Source: Pseudoxanthomonas broegbernensis (lineage in GTDB: Bacteria; Pseudomonadota; Gammaproteobacteria; Xanthomonadales; Xanthomonadaceae). Taken from it: a DNA stretch of 64,000 nt. The translations under genes and the position numbers were made by a program. Below, piece after piece: positions 23,794-33,320 of this stretch; positions within the stretch are counted from its first letter, which is position 1; the number at the start of each line of letters is the position of its first letter. The DNA lies in contig NZ_JACHGU010000002.1 of NCBI RefSeq assembly GCF_014202435.1, positions 434,001 to 498,000 of the forward strand. Direction: 5' to 3'. The notes below the pieces were generated by a model that saw nothing but the letters and a program-made list of their open reading frames with translations, ran no database searches and was not told the DNA's origin.

Positions 23794-24951
23794 ATGCCGC
23801 CGCAGATCCCGCCGACCAAGCTGCCCCGGGTGGGCACCACCATCTTCACCGTGATGTCGCAACTGGCCGCCGAGCACGGCGCGGTGAACCTGGGCCAGGG
23901 CTTTCCCGATTTTCCGGTGCCGCAGCGGCTGGTGGACGAACTGGACAAGGCCATGCGCGCCGGCCACAACCAGTACGCGGCGATGACCGGGGTGCCGGCG
24001 CTGCGCCGGGCCATCGCCGGCAAGGCGCTGCGCTGCTACGGCGCGCGGGTCGACGCCGACGCCGAGGTCACCGTGACCAGCGGCGCCACCGAGGCGATCT
24101 TCAACGCCATCCATGCGGTGGTGCGCCCGGGCGAGGAGGTGATCGTGCTCGACCCGGCCTACGACTGCTACGAGCCGGCCATCGACCTGGCCGGCGCGCG
24201 CGCGGTGCACGTGCCGCTGGACCCGGCCACCTTCGCGGTGGACTGGGAGCGGGTACGCGCGGCCATCACCCCGAGGACCCGGATGCTGATGGTCAACAGC
24301 CCGCACAACCCGTCCGGGGCGATGTTCTCGGCCGACGACATGCGCGCGCTGGCCGACCTGCTGCGCGGCACGCAGATCCTGCTGCTCTCCGACGAGGTGT
24401 ACGAGCACATCGTGTTCGACGGCCGCCGCCACGAGTCGGCGCTGCGCTGGCCGGAACTGCGCGAGCGCGCCTTCGTGGTCTCCAGCTTCGGCAAGACCTA
24501 CCACTGCACCGGCTGGAAGATCGGCTACGCGATCGCCCCGCCGGCGCTGAGCGCGGAATTCCGCAAGGTCCACCAGTACAACGTGTTCTGCAGCTTCGCC
24601 CCGGCCCAGCATGCGTTCGCGGCGATGATCGAGGACGAACCGGAGCACGACGAGCGGCTCGGCGCCTTCTACCAGGCCAAGCGCGACCGCTTCGGCGAGC
24701 GGTTGCGGGGTACCCGGCTGCGGCCGTTGCCGGTGCCGGGCGGCTATTTCCAGTTGGTGGACTATTCGGCGGTCAGCGACCTGCCGGACCACGAATTCGC
24801 CAAGTGGCTGACGGTCGAGAAGGGCGTGGCGGCGATCCCGCTGTCGCCCTTCTACGAGAACCCGCCGCCGGGACAGCGCCTGGCGCGGCTGTGCTTCGCC
24901 AAGAACGAGGCCACCCTGGACGCGGCGATCGAGCGGCTGCGGCGGCTGTGA
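23794..24951 (+). CDS. Methionine/glutamine aminotransferase, YbdL-like
   Basis: The 385-residue class I PLP aminotransferase has NPHNPSG (substrate/PLP loop), [14 protein letters not shown] and the PLP lysine in [16 protein letters not shown]; a C-terminal Arg lies in RLCFAKNE. E. coli YbdL prefers methionine. The gene is followed after 11 bases by a YafV-like omega-amidase, the usual pair in which the aminotransferase uses glutamine to reaminate 2-oxo acids such as ketomethiobutyrate and the amidase hydrolyses the alpha-ketoglutaramate formed. ATG 23794 is the only start fitting the family N-terminus. Confidence 0.9.
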   Translation: MPPQIPPTKLPRVGTTIFTVMSQLAAEHGAVNLGQGFPDFPVPQRLVDELDKAMRAGHNQYAAMTGVPALRRAIAGKALRCYGARVDADAEVTVTSGATEAIFNAIHAVVRPGEEVIVLDPAYDCYEPAIDLAGARAVHVPLDPATFAVDWERVRAAITPRTRMLMVNSPHNPSGAMFSADDMRALADLLRGTQILLLSDEVYEHIVFDGRRHESALRWPELRERAFVVSSFGKTYHCTGWKIGYAIAPPALSAEFRKVHQYNVFCSFAPAQHAFAAMIEDEPEHDERLGAFYQAKRDRFGERLRGTRLRPLPVPGGYFQLVDYSAVSDLPDHEFAKWLTVEKGVAAIPLSPFYENPPPGQRLARLCFAKNEATLDAAIERLRRL

Positions 24952-24962
24952 CGGAGACGACC

Positions 24963-25775
24963 ATGCAGGACCTGCGCATCTCACTCGTCCAGGGCGACAC
25001 CCGCTGGCACGACCCTGCCGCCAACCGCGAGCACTACGGCGCGCTGCTCGCGCCGCTGGCGGGGAGCACCGACCTGGTGGTGCTGCCGGAGACCTTCACC
25101 AGCGGCTTCTCCAACGATGCCATCGACAAGGCCGAGGGCATGGACGGGCCGACGGTGGAATGGGTCCGCGCGCAGGCCCGTGCGCTGGGCGCGGCGGTCG
25201 CAGGCAGCGTCCAGTTGCGCGTGCCCGACGACACGGGTGCCGCCAGGGTGTTCAACCGCCTGCTGTGGGCCACGCCCGAGGGCGGGCTGCAGTGGTACGA
25301 CAAGCGCCACCTGTTCCGCTATGCCGGCGAGCACAAGCGCTACGCCGCCGGCCGCGAGCGGTTGACCGTGGAGTGGAAGGGCTGGCGGATCAATCCGCAG
25401 GTCTGCTACGACCTGCGCTTCCCGGTGTTCTGCCGCAACCGCCATGGCGTGGAGCGCCCCGGGCGGCCGGACTTCGACCTGCAGCTCTTCGTCGCCAACT
25501 GGCCGGCGGCGCGCGCCCATGCCTGGAGGACGCTGCTGCGCGCCCGCGCCATCGAGAACCTGTGCTACGTGGCCGCGGTCAACCGCGTCGGCGTGGACGG
25601 CAACGACCTGGCCTACGACGGCGACAGCGCGGTGATCGATTTCCTCGGGCAGGCGCAGGTGGAAGCGCACGGCAGCGAGCAGGTGGTGACCACCGCCATA
25701 TCCGCCGCGGCGCTGGCCGCGCACCGCGAGCGCTTCCCGGCGATGCTGGACGCCGACGCCTTCGAATTGCGCTGA
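24963..25775 (+). CDS. Omega-amidase, YafV-like (nitrilase family)
   Basis: The 270-residue carbon-nitrogen hydrolase carries the catalytic triad Glu in VVLPETFTSGF, Lys in WYDKRHLFRYAGE and Cys in NPQVCYDLRFP. The ANWPAARAHAWRTLLRARAIEN segment is typical of YafV/NIT2-type enzymes that deamidate alpha-ketoglutaramate and related omega-amides. It lies 11 bases after the aminotransferase and is probably cotranscribed; together they would complete methionine salvage transamination. Confidence 0.9.
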   Translation: MQDLRISLVQGDTRWHDPAANREHYGALLAPLAGSTDLVVLPETFTSGFSNDAIDKAEGMDGPTVEWVRAQARALGAAVAGSVQLRVPDDTGAARVFNRLLWATPEGGLQWYDKRHLFRYAGEHKRYAAGRERLTVEWKGWRINPQVCYDLRFPVFCRNRHGVERPGRPDFDLQLFVANWPAARAHAWRTLLRARAIENLCYVAAVNRVGVDGNDLAYDGDSAVIDFLGQAQVEAHGSEQVVTTAISAAALAAHRERFPAMLDADAFELR

Positions 25776-26027
25776 CGCGGCCGGGCGAATGCCGGCCGGC
25801 AGGCTGCGACCAGCCAGTCGCCGGGGCGGGCTCCCACCGGCATGCTCCACCGGCGCGCTGCCGTCCGCGATCCCGCATCGGCGGCTGCGTCCATGCACGC
25901 CGGCAAGCCGCGGAGGGGATCGCGGTTCGACCGGGGCCGATGCCCGCCACGGATCCCAGCGCGGGGATCTCGCCGGCATGCCCCCGCTTGCGCGATGCTT
26001 GGACACCGCGTCCGCAGAGCCCCCGCC

Positions 26028-26477
26028 ATGGCCCACGATCCGCTCCAGCTCGCCTGCCCGCAGTGCCACGCGCTCAACCGCGTGCCGGCCGCGCGGCGGG
26101 GCGATGCCCCGGTCTGTGGCCGCTGCCGCGCGCGCCTGTTTCCCGGCGAACCCTTCGCGCTGGGCACCGCCGGCTTCGATGCCCATGCGCAACGCACCGA
26201 TCTGCCGCTGCTGGTGGATTTCTGGGCGCCCTGGTGCGGGCCGTGCCGGGCGATGGCGCCGGCCTACGCGCAGGCGGCCGCGCTGCTGGAGCCGCGCCTG
26301 CGCCTGGCCAAGGTGGATACCGAGGCCGAGCCGGCGCTGGGCGCGCGCTTCGGTATCCGCAGCATTCCCACCCTGGCGCTGTTCCTGCACGGCCGCGAGC
26401 TGGCGCGCCAGCCCGGAGCGATGCCGCTGCAGGGGATCGTGCAGTGGGTGGGACGCCACCTGCCGCCGGCTGGCTGA
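26028..26477 (+). CDS. trxC: Thioredoxin 2 (zinc-containing)
   Basis: The 149-residue protein starts with a zinc ribbon (CPQCHALNRVP...CGRCRARLFPG; Cys pairs near residues 10-13 and 31-34) and continues with a thioredoxin fold containing the active site FWAPWCGPCRAMAP and the cis-Pro loop IRSIPTLALF. This two-part layout defines TrxC. It reduces cytosolic disulfides and is often induced by oxidative stress. ATG 26028 places the zinc ribbon immediately after the start. Confidence 0.93.
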   Translation: MAHDPLQLACPQCHALNRVPAARRGDAPVCGRCRARLFPGEPFALGTAGFDAHAQRTDLPLLVDFWAPWCGPCRAMAPAYAQAAALLEPRLRLAKVDTEAEPALGARFGIRSIPTLALFLHGRELARQPGAMPLQGIVQWVGRHLPPAG

Positions 26478-26580
26478 ACCGCAGGATGCGGCCGCCGGCC
26501 GGGCGGGCGGCCGACGACGGGGCGACGACACGGGGCTGCTATATGCTCGGCGCCGTCACAGCATCGCCACGGAGGTTGCC

Positions 26581-27030
26581 ATGTCCATGCTTTCCCGCCT
26601 GCTGCCCAGCGCCGCGCTGTGCGGCCTGCTCGCCCTGGCGCCGGTACCCGATGCGCAAGCGGCCGGCGACGTCGACTGCAAGCTGCATTTCAACCTGTCC
26701 GGCTGGTCGGCCTTCTACAAGACCGCCAAGGGCACCGGCACCATCCGTTGCGACAACGGCGCCAGCCTGCCGGTGCGCATCAGCGCCAAGGGCGGCGGCG
26801 TCACCTTCGGCAAGTCGAAGATCGAGGACGGCGTGGGCGAGTTCTCCGGCGTGGCCAACATCCGCGAGACGCTGGGCACCTATGCCGCGGCCGAGGCGCA
26901 TGCCGGCGCGGTCAAGTCCAGCAAGGCGCAGGTGATGACCAAGGGCGAGGTCTCGCTGGCCCTGGCCGGCACCGGCAAGGGCTGGGACCTGGGCGTGGCC
27001 TTCGGCAACTTCGTGATCGAGGCGCGCTGA
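26581..27030 (+). CDS. Exported protein of unknown function
   Basis: The 149-residue protein has a clear signal peptide (RLLPSAALCGLLALAPVPDAQAA). The mature part holds two Cys (VDCKLHF, TIRCDNG) that may form a disulfide, and a Gly/Lys-rich beta pattern (GGGVTFGKSKIEDGVGEFSG). It resembles small periplasmic proteins common in xanthomonads with no assigned function. ATG 26581 follows GGAGG at good spacing, and a TATATG -10-like word lies near 26540, so it appears to be an independently expressed single gene. Confidence 0.75.
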   Translation: MSMLSRLLPSAALCGLLALAPVPDAQAAGDVDCKLHFNLSGWSAFYKTAKGTGTIRCDNGASLPVRISAKGGGVTFGKSKIEDGVGEFSGVANIRETLGTYAAAEAHAGAVKSSKAQVMTKGEVSLALAGTGKGWDLGVAFGNFVIEAR

Positions 27031-27077
27031 GCGGGTGCATGCCTGCGCCCGGGTGAGGGGATGCGGAAGTCCCGGCT

Positions 27078-27845
27078 TCAGGCCGGGCCCAGGACCGGCG
27101 GAAGGTCCACGTCCGCATCGACCAGGTGCAGCGTGGCGGGCCGGTCCAGCAGCCATTCGGTGAAGGCCACCGAGCAGCGGATGTCCTCGTCCAGCGGCAG
27201 GTCGCGGCCCAGGTCCAGGCGCAGCATGACGAACCCGTAGGCCGGCCCGCGCCGGACCCGGACGAAGTCGATGCCGTCGACCCGCGCCCGGTAGGAGAAG
27301 CGGCCGGCGTAGCCTTCGCGCTTGTGCGGATCGGTGCAGTACAGCACCACCTGCGGCCCGGAATCGCCCCAGGCCAGGTGGTCGGCCGGGTCCACGTGCA
27401 GTTCCAGTTGCAGCGAGCGCGGGGCGCCGCCGCGGAACCACAGGCCGCGCTCGACATGGGTGTCGTCGATCGAACCGATCCGGCGCACGATCAGCGGTGG
27501 CCGGGTCCACGCGGGGCGGTCGACCGGCGCCTCGTTGCGCCGGCGCAGGTCGGCGGTGCGGGCCGCGTAGGCCTCGGCCATGCAGGCCGGATCGCCGCAG
27601 CGGTCGAGCACCTCGTGCCGCCACTGCCGTTGCTGCGCGTCCAGGTCGCGCGCGCCGGCCTGTTTCCTCCTCAGCGCCGCATACATCATCGCCATCCGGG
27701 CGTCGGCCTCGGTACAGGTCTCGCGCTCCAGCGCCATCCCGGCCTGCGCGCAAGCGTGCGGGGGCAGGGCATCGGGCGCGGGCTGGGCGAGGGTGCGCAG
27801 CGGCAGCAGGACGAGGGCGAGCAGGACGAGCGAGCGAGGTCTCAT
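27078..27845 (-). CDS. LprI-like (lysozyme inhibitor-type) exported protein
   Basis: The protein has 255 residues with a signal peptide (SLVLLALVLLPLRTLAQ). Residues about 30-95 fit the LprI/DUF1311 pattern of a helical domain with paired Cys (HACAQAGMALERETCTEAD and LDRCGDPACMAEAYAAR). The remainder is a beta-rich domain I do not recognise. ATG 27845 is chosen for the signal peptide. Periplasmic location is likely; lysozyme inhibition is only suggested by the domain name. Confidence 0.65.
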   Translation of the reverse strand: MRPRSLVLLALVLLPLRTLAQPAPDALPPHACAQAGMALERETCTEADARMAMMYAALRRKQAGARDLDAQQRQWRHEVLDRCGDPACMAEAYAARTADLRRRNEAPVDRPAWTRPPLIVRRIGSIDDTHVERGLWFRGGAPRSLQLELHVDPADHLAWGDSGPQVVLYCTDPHKREGYAGRFSYRARVDGIDFVRVRRGPAYGFVMLRLDLGRDLPLDEDIRCSVAFTEWLLDRPATLHLVDADVDLPPVLGPA

Positions 27846-27936
27846 GGGCCGCAATCCGTGGGGCAGGTGAGTCTGGCCGGTGGCGATGCCGGTTGCCAAG
27901 GGGGCATGCGCGGAGGCGGCGGTTCGCGCGTCCGGG

Positions 27937-29028
27937 TCAGCGCACGCCGCGGCGATGGAAGTAGACCTGCTCGGCGGCCCAGCGCAGCGGCGCCGAATGC
28001 AGCAAGAGGTCGAACGGCCAGTCCATCTGCAGGCGGTCGAAGGCCCAGCGCAGCATCCGCTTGCTGCGGAAGCGCGGCGCCGCGTCGCGGGCCACGTCCT
28101 CCGGCGAAGGCCCCGTGCCGCGCGAGTGCGCCGCGGCGGCCGCGCCGATGGCCCAGCCATGGGCCCAGGCCGAATGGATGCCGCCGGCGGTGACCGGGGA
28201 GACGATGCCGGCGGCGTCGCCGGTCAGCATGGCTCCGGGCCGCGACAGCGGCCGCACCGGGCCGCCGCAGGGGATCAGCCCGGCGCGGACGGCGTCCGGG
28301 CGCCGGTCGTGCGGCAGGCCGACGCGCACGCCGATGCGCTCCAGGAATCCCCCGATGTCCGGCAGGCGCGAACGCGCCGGATCGTGGCGCAGCGCCAGCC
28401 CGGCCTGCACGCCGGTGGGATTCTGCGCCACCCAGCCGATGTAGCCGGGCGCATAGCGGCGGCTGAGGAAGCAGTGCAGGGCGTCGGACTCGGGCAGTCG
28501 CAGTCCGGCGTACTCGTGTTCGACGCCGTAGAGGAAATCGCCCACCCGGCCCAGGTCGGCGCGCTCGGCCACGCGCGAGCGCGCGCCGTCGGCGCCCACC
28601 AGCCAGCGTACACGGCCCACGCCCGGCACCTGCCAGCCCTCGCCGTCGCGCTGCGCCGTGGTGAAGGAGGCTCCGAGCCGCAGTTCGGCGCCATGCCGCG
28701 GCACCTGCGTGGCCAGCCAGCGCATCAGCGCGGGGGTGTCGGTGGTCAGGAAGTAGTAGCCGGGCGCGGACAGCGCGATGTCGCGCAGCGAGGGCGAGTA
28801 GAGGCGGACGCGCTCGACCCTGCGCATGCACTCGGCGGGCGCCTGGCCGAGCAGGGTCTGCTCGGCCGCCTCGCGGACCACGATGCCGGTGGTGTGCAGG
28901 CGCTCGCCCGGGTCGCGCTTGCGTTCCAGCACGCATACGCGCAGCCCGGCCGAGGCCGCGGCGATCGCGCAGGCGGCGCCGCCGAAGCTGGCGCCGACCA
29001 CCAGCAGGTCGAAGTCGTGGTCCGGCAC
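27937..29028 (-). CDS. FAD-dependent oxidoreductase, geranylgeranyl-reductase-like
   Basis: The 363-residue flavoprotein has the N-terminal dinucleotide motif LLVVGASFGGAACAIAAASA and an ERKRDPGERLHTTGI segment. The second FAD motif is MLTGDAAGIVSPVTAGGIHS. This layout fits the PHBH-fold reductase/monooxygenase superfamily that includes geranylgeranyl reductases. Substrate unknown. It lies between the LprI-like gene and rluB on the same strand, with short gaps, but no functional link is evident. Confidence 0.78.
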   Translation of the reverse strand: MPDHDFDLLVVGASFGGAACAIAAASAGLRVCVLERKRDPGERLHTTGIVVREAAEQTLLGQAPAECMRRVERVRLYSPSLRDIALSAPGYYFLTTDTPALMRWLATQVPRHGAELRLGASFTTAQRDGEGWQVPGVGRVRWLVGADGARSRVAERADLGRVGDFLYGVEHEYAGLRLPESDALHCFLSRRYAPGYIGWVAQNPTGVQAGLALRHDPARSRLPDIGGFLERIGVRVGLPHDRRPDAVRAGLIPCGGPVRPLSRPGAMLTGDAAGIVSPVTAGGIHSAWAHGWAIGAAAAAHSRGTGPSPEDVARDAAPRFRSKRMLRWAFDRLQMDWPFDLLLHSAPLRWAAEQVYFHRRGVR

Positions 29029-29058
29029 GTGCGTTGCGACGGGTCTTGCCGGGCGGCG

Positions 29059-30618
29059 TCAGCCCTGGCCGCGCGGGCCGCGGTTGCCGCCGCGCGGCGC
29101 GCCGCCGGGACGCCCGCCCGGCGTGCCGGGGCGGGGGTTGCCCGCGGGGCGGGCGCCGCCGCCGGGACGGGGATTCCCGCCGGGGCGGGAGTTTCCACCC
29201 GCCCGGGCGCCGCCGCCGGGATTGGCGTTGCCGCGCGGTCCGCGGTTGCGGTCCGCCGCGCCGTACGCGGACGGCGTGGCATGGTCGGACGGGAAGTGCG
29301 GGGCGGCGCCCGGGTGGCCGTAGGGACGCGCCGGCTTGCGGGCGCCCTGGCCTTGGCCCTGCCCCCCTCCCGCGCCGCCGCCGCCCGCCGCCTTGCCGTA
29401 GCGCGGCTTGCCGCCGGGACCGGCGTTGCGGTGGCCGCTGGGGCCGGTGCTCACGCCCTCGGGCACGTACCAGCTACGGAACGCGGCGGGGTTGCCGTCG
29501 GGCAGCGGCTTGGGGCCTTTCTGCTTGCGCTGCTTGAATGGCTTCTGCGACTGCTTGGCCGCGGCCTCGCCGGTCACGGTCAGACCGCCGGGCTTCTTGC
29601 CGCCGCGGCCGCGGCGATCCTCGCGCACGTGGTCGAAGCGGCGCAGCTCGCGGCCCTCGTCGGCGGTGTTGTGGCCATTGACGTAGGCCTGGCTGCGGCC
29701 GCCGCCGTCGCCGTCGCGGGCGACCTGCACGGTGGCCTTGGCGGCGCGGCGCTGGCCGATCACCGGCTGCAGGGTCAGGGTGGCGTCGGCGCCGTCCTCC
29801 AGCGCCAGCTCCTTGCGCAGGGCGTCCACCTGCGTGGCGGGCAGTTCCTGCGACTGGCCGCGCAGCAGCTCGCGCGGCAGCGCCACGCTGCCGTAGCGCA
29901 CGCGCTTGAGCCGGCTGACCTGGCAGCCCTGCGATTCCCACAGGCGGCGCACTTCGCGGTTGCGGCCTTCCTTGACCACGACCTTGAACCAGTCGTGCGA
30001 GTCGGTGCCGCCGATGCGTTCGACCTGGTCGAACTTCGCCGGCCCGTCCTCCAGGGCCACGCCGCGGGCGAGGCGGTCGACGAGGTTGTCCGGCACCTTG
30101 TCCTGGCCTTCAGGGGCGCGCACGCGCACCACGTACTCGCGCTCGACCTCGAAGGAGGGATGCATCATCGCGTTGGCGATCTCGCCGTCGGTGGTCAGCA
30201 GCAGCAGGCCGGTGGTGTTGATGTCCAGGCGGCCGATGGCGATCCAGCGCGCGCCCTTCAGCCGCGGCAGCGCCTCGAAGATCGTCGGGCGGCCTTCGGG
30301 GTCCTCGCGCGTGGTCACCTCGCCCTCGGGCTTGTTGTAGACCAGCACGCGCGGCGGCTCGGTCAGGGCGGAGGCGACGAAGGCCTTGCCGTCCAGCTCG
30401 ACGCGGTCGCCGCTGCGGATGCTCTGGCCGACCTGGGCGACCTCGCCGTTGACCTTGACCAGGCCGTCGGCGATGCGCTGCTCCAGCGCGCGGCGTGAGC
30501 CGAGCCCGGCCTGGGCCAGCACCTTGTGCAGCCGTTCTTCCGGCTTGGCGGGGCCGGCGGCGGCGTCCGCGCGCTTGAGCGAGAGCTTGCCGAGGGATTT
30601 GCGGGGGGAATCAGTCAT
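29059..30618 (-). CDS. rluB: 23S rRNA pseudouridine(2605) synthase RluB with long basic tail
   Basis: The protein has 519 residues against about 290 in E. coli. Residues 29-85 form an S4 RNA-binding domain (ERLHKVLAQAGLGSRRALEQ). The catalytic Asp is in AIGRLDINTTGLLLLTTDGE, and the NREVRRLWESQG motif follows. From about residue 285 the sequence becomes a Gly/Arg/Pro/Lys-rich low-complexity tail ending in PGG/RPG repeats, probably disordered and RNA-binding. ATG 30618 overlaps the scpB stop by 8 bases; the scpA-scpB-rluB order is widely conserved. Confidence 0.9.
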   Translation of the reverse strand: MTDSPRKSLGKLSLKRADAAAGPAKPEERLHKVLAQAGLGSRRALEQRIADGLVKVNGEVAQVGQSIRSGDRVELDGKAFVASALTEPPRVLVYNKPEGEVTTREDPEGRPTIFEALPRLKGARWIAIGRLDINTTGLLLLTTDGEIANAMMHPSFEVEREYVVRVRAPEGQDKVPDNLVDRLARGVALEDGPAKFDQVERIGGTDSHDWFKVVVKEGRNREVRRLWESQGCQVSRLKRVRYGSVALPRELLRGQSQELPATQVDALRKELALEDGADATLTLQPVIGQRRAAKATVQVARDGDGGGRSQAYVNGHNTADEGRELRRFDHVREDRRGRGGKKPGGLTVTGEAAAKQSQKPFKQRKQKGPKPLPDGNPAAFRSWYVPEGVSTGPSGHRNAGPGGKPRYGKAAGGGGAGGGQGQGQGARKPARPYGHPGAAPHFPSDHATPSAYGAADRNRGPRGNANPGGGARAGGNSRPGGNPRPGGGARPAGNPRPGTPGGRPGGAPRGGNRGPRGQG

Positions 30619-31564
30619 GGGTCCTGCTCCGGCCGCCGGTGTCGTTCGCGGCCTGGGGGGTGTGGGTGCCGGAGGCGTCGTCGGCCTCGGGCGGGAGGGG
30701 TGTGGCGGCCTGGTCGCTGCCGCTGGAGGCTTGGTCGTCGCTGTCGCTGTCGGCGCGCAGTGCGTCGGCGGGTTCGGCTGCGGCGGCCGTTGCGGGCGTG
30801 CCGTCGCCTCCGTCGGCTCCGCCCTCGGGTTGGGCGTGGCCCACGTCGTCGCCGGCGGCATCGCCGGCTTCCGGTGCGTCCGTGGCCGTGGCGTCCTGCG
30901 TGGCCCCGTCGACGGGGCCGTGGCCGGAGTCGTCGGGGGCCGCGCCGTCATCGCCGGCCGGCGTGCTGTCCTGCGCCGCGACTCCGGCCTGCATCGGTGC
31001 GGTGTCCGGGTCCAGCGGCAACTGCGGGTCCAACTCGCCGAAATCCTTCAGTTCGGACAATGGCGGCAGTTCGTCCAGCCGCTTGAGGCCGAAGTAGTCC
31101 AGGAAGACCTTGGTGGTGCCGTACAGCGCCGGCTTGCCGGGCACGTCGCGGTGGCCGACCACGCGGATCCACTCGCGCTCCTCCAGCGCCTGGACGATGT
31201 TGCTGCTCACCGCCACGCCGCGCACCTGCTCGATCTCGCCGCGGGTGATGGGCTGGCGGTAGGCGATCAGCGCCAGGGTCTCCAGGGTGGCGCGGGTGTA
31301 CTTGGTCCTGCGCTCGGTCCACAGCCGCGCCACCCAGGAGTGGACGTCGGCCTTGACCTGGTAGCGGAAGCCGGAGGCGACCTCGACCAGTTCCACGCCG
31401 CGCTCGGCGCAGTCCTGGCCCAGCCGTTCCAGCGCCGTCTCGACGCCGCCCGGCGGGGCGGGCTGCTCCTCGGAGAACAATGCGTGCAGTTGCGCCAGGG
31501 TCAGCGGTTGGTTGGCCGCCAGCAGGGCGGCTTCGACGATGCGGTTGATCAGCGCCTGGTCCAT
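30611..31564 (-). CDS. scpB: Segregation and condensation protein ScpB with acidic tail
   Basis: Residues 1-185 form the tandem winged-helix ScpB core (NRIVEAALLAANQPLTLAQL, TLETLALIAYRQPITRGEIE, RDVPGKPALYGTTKVFLDYF). It partners ScpA in the SMC condensin complex. The remaining 130 residues are an Asp/Ala/Thr/Gly-rich acidic low-complexity tail without predicted structure, making the protein 317 residues against about 200 in many bacteria. It lies 40 bases after scpA and overlaps rluB. Confidence 0.92.
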   Translation of the reverse strand: MDQALINRIVEAALLAANQPLTLAQLHALFSEEQPAPPGGVETALERLGQDCAERGVELVEVASGFRYQVKADVHSWVARLWTERRTKYTRATLETLALIAYRQPITRGEIEQVRGVAVSSNIVQALEEREWIRVVGHRDVPGKPALYGTTKVFLDYFGLKRLDELPPLSELKDFGELDPQLPLDPDTAPMQAGVAAQDSTPAGDDGAAPDDSGHGPVDGATQDATATDAPEAGDAAGDDVGHAQPEGGADGGDGTPATAAAAEPADALRADSDSDDQASSGSDQAATPLPPEADDASGTHTPQAANDTGGRSRTHD

Positions 31565-31604
31565 GGATCTCGCAGGGTCAGGTGGGTGGGGCGGCGGCGG
31601 GGCG

Positions 31605-32534
31605 TCAGCCCGCGACCGGTTCGTTGGCGGCGTCGCCGTCGTCGAACTCGCTGTGGAAGCTCAGCGGTTCGTTGGTGTTGCCGACGGCCAGCGACTTGAC
31701 GTAGATCGGTGCCAGCGGCGCGTCCTGGACGATGTCCAGCAACTGCTCCTTGGCCAGCTCCAGCAGCGACAGGAAGGTCACCAGCACGCCCATCCGGCCT
31801 TCCTCGGGCGCGAACAGCGACTCGAAGCGGTGGAAGCGGCCGTCGTCCAGCCGCTGCAGCACCTCGCCCATGCGCTGGCGCACGCTCAGCGCCTCGCGCT
31901 TGATCGCATGCCCGCTGAACAGCTCGGCGCGCTTGAGCACGTCGCGCAGGGCCAGCAGCATCTCGCGCAGGTCCACCGGCGGCGGCAGGCGCACCGCCTG
32001 GCGGTCCGGCACGTGGGCCTGCACCGGGGCGGTGTCGCGATCCTGGCGCGGCAGGGCGTCGATGTCCTCGGCGGCCTGCTTGAAGCGTTCGTATTCCTGC
32101 AGGCGGCGAACCAGCTCGGCGCGCGGGTCGGCCTCCTCGCCCTCTTCGCTGGGCGGGCGCGGCAGCAGCATCCGCGACTTGATCTCGGCCAGGATCGCGG
32201 CCATCACCAGGTACTCGGCCGCCAGCTCGAAGCGCAGGTCCTGCATCACGTTGATGTAGTCGACGTACTGGCGGGTGATCTCGGCCACCGGGATGTCGAG
32301 GATGTCCAGGTTCTGGCGACGGATCAGGTACAGCAGCAGGTCCAGCGGGCCCTCGAACGCGTCGAGGATCACCTCCAGCGCGTCCGGCGGGATGTACAGG
32401 TCCTGCGGGATCTGCAGCAACGGCTGCCCGTGCACCACCGCCAGCGGCATTTCCTGCTGCTGCGGGGGCGGAGGCGGTTGCGTTTGCGGGGTCGCGTCTT
32501 GCGCGGGTTCGGAACTCATCTGCTCGAAAGCCAT
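31605..32534 (-). CDS. scpA: Segregation and condensation protein ScpA
   Basis: The 309-residue kleisin subunit starts with a Pro/Gln-rich leader (residues 1-35). The N-terminal SMC-binding region is FEGPLDLLLYLIRRQNLDIL, followed by EYLVMAAILAEIKSRMLLP. The C-terminal winged helix carries GRMGVLVTFLSLLELAKEQL. An alternative start is ATG at 32519 (MSSEPAQ). First gene of scpA-scpB-rluB; acts in chromosome condensation with SMC. Confidence 0.92.
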   Translation of the reverse strand: MAFEQMSSEPAQDATPQTQPPPPPQQQEMPLAVVHGQPLLQIPQDLYIPPDALEVILDAFEGPLDLLLYLIRRQNLDILDIPVAEITRQYVDYINVMQDLRFELAAEYLVMAAILAEIKSRMLLPRPPSEEGEEADPRAELVRRLQEYERFKQAAEDIDALPRQDRDTAPVQAHVPDRQAVRLPPPVDLREMLLALRDVLKRAELFSGHAIKREALSVRQRMGEVLQRLDDGRFHRFESLFAPEEGRMGVLVTFLSLLELAKEQLLDIVQDAPLAPIYVKSLAVGNTNEPLSFHSEFDDGDAANEPVAG

Positions 32535-33020
32535 GCCCGGAACGGGGGCGCACCCGGAACGCGCCTGCGAGGACGCGGGTGCCGCCTGCGGTGGCGGACG
32601 TCGCCGGAAGACCGGGACGGGCGCCGCTTACATGCATATCAATACAAGCCCGGCGCCGCGAGGGGGAGGCGGCGGCCGACAGCCGGGAGGTCGTCTGCGT
32701 GCGGCCGCTCGCGGGTCAGCGGGTCGGTCGTCGGGTGGCCGGAGCCTCGCGCCGCGGGCGGCGTCCGGATTCCGTCGGGGCTTGGGAGGCGCCTTCTGGC
32801 CGGTACCGACGGGCCGCTGTTTCACGGCCGCATGGTTCGCAAAGAGTAAGCGCTGGCTGGCGGGCTGTCCAGCAGGCGTGCAGCGCGGCCCGGCTGGCGG
32901 GGCCGGTCTGCCCGGGCCGTCCGCGCCGGCGGTCCCTGCGCGCGGGCCTGCAAAGCGCGGGTCTACAATCGAACGCTCGCCCGCGGGGGCGGATCGCAGA
33001 TGGAAGGAGCGCGCGACGGC
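32535..33020. other. Divergent intergenic region, scpA / yciI
   Basis: About 490 bases without a supported gene; the frames present are Arg/Gly/Ala-rich shadows. It must hold the minus-strand promoter of scpA-scpB-rluB. A TACAAT hexamer at 32964-32969, about 57 bases before the YciI start, is a plausible -10 on the plus strand, without a recognisable -35. Confidence 0.45.
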
Positions 33021-33320
33021 ATGTGGTACGTGATCGAGGGGTACGACGGGCAGGACGGATTGGCCGGGCGCGGACAGGCGCGGTCGGCGCACCTGGAGCG
33101 GCTGGTGGCGCTGCGCGACGCGGGGCGGCTGCTGGTGGCCGGTCCCTGTCCGGCGATCGATGCGGAGGACCCGGGCCCGGCCGGTTTCAGCGGCAGCGTG
33201 GTGATCGCGCGCTTCGATTCGCTCGAACAGGCGCGCGCCTGGGCCGACGCCGATCCCTACGTGGCCGCGGGCGTCTACGAGCGGGTCCAGGTGCGGCCGT
33301 TCCGCCACGTGCTGCCCTGA
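33021..33320 (+). CDS. YciI-family protein
   Basis: The 99-residue ferredoxin-like protein starts MWYVIEGYD; the core includes [20 protein letters not shown] with the conserved family His, and [19 protein letters not shown]. Members are YciI/YCII-like proteins thought to have mild hydrolase or dehalogenase-like activity; the true reaction is unknown. ATG 33021 is preferred over 33000 because AAGGAG lies at the right distance and the family N-terminus begins there. It stands alone. Confidence 0.85.
   Translation: MWYVIEGYDGQDGLAGRGQARSAHLERLVALRDAGRLLVAGPCPAIDAEDPGPAGFSGSVVIARFDSLEQARAWADADPYVAAGVYERVQVRPFRHVLP

Noticed and set aside
29059-29330. Repetitive G/C-rich tract resembling a CRISPR or tandem repeat array
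   Set aside because: It codes in frame for the PGG/RPG-rich tail of RluB; there are no spacers or regular repeat units.
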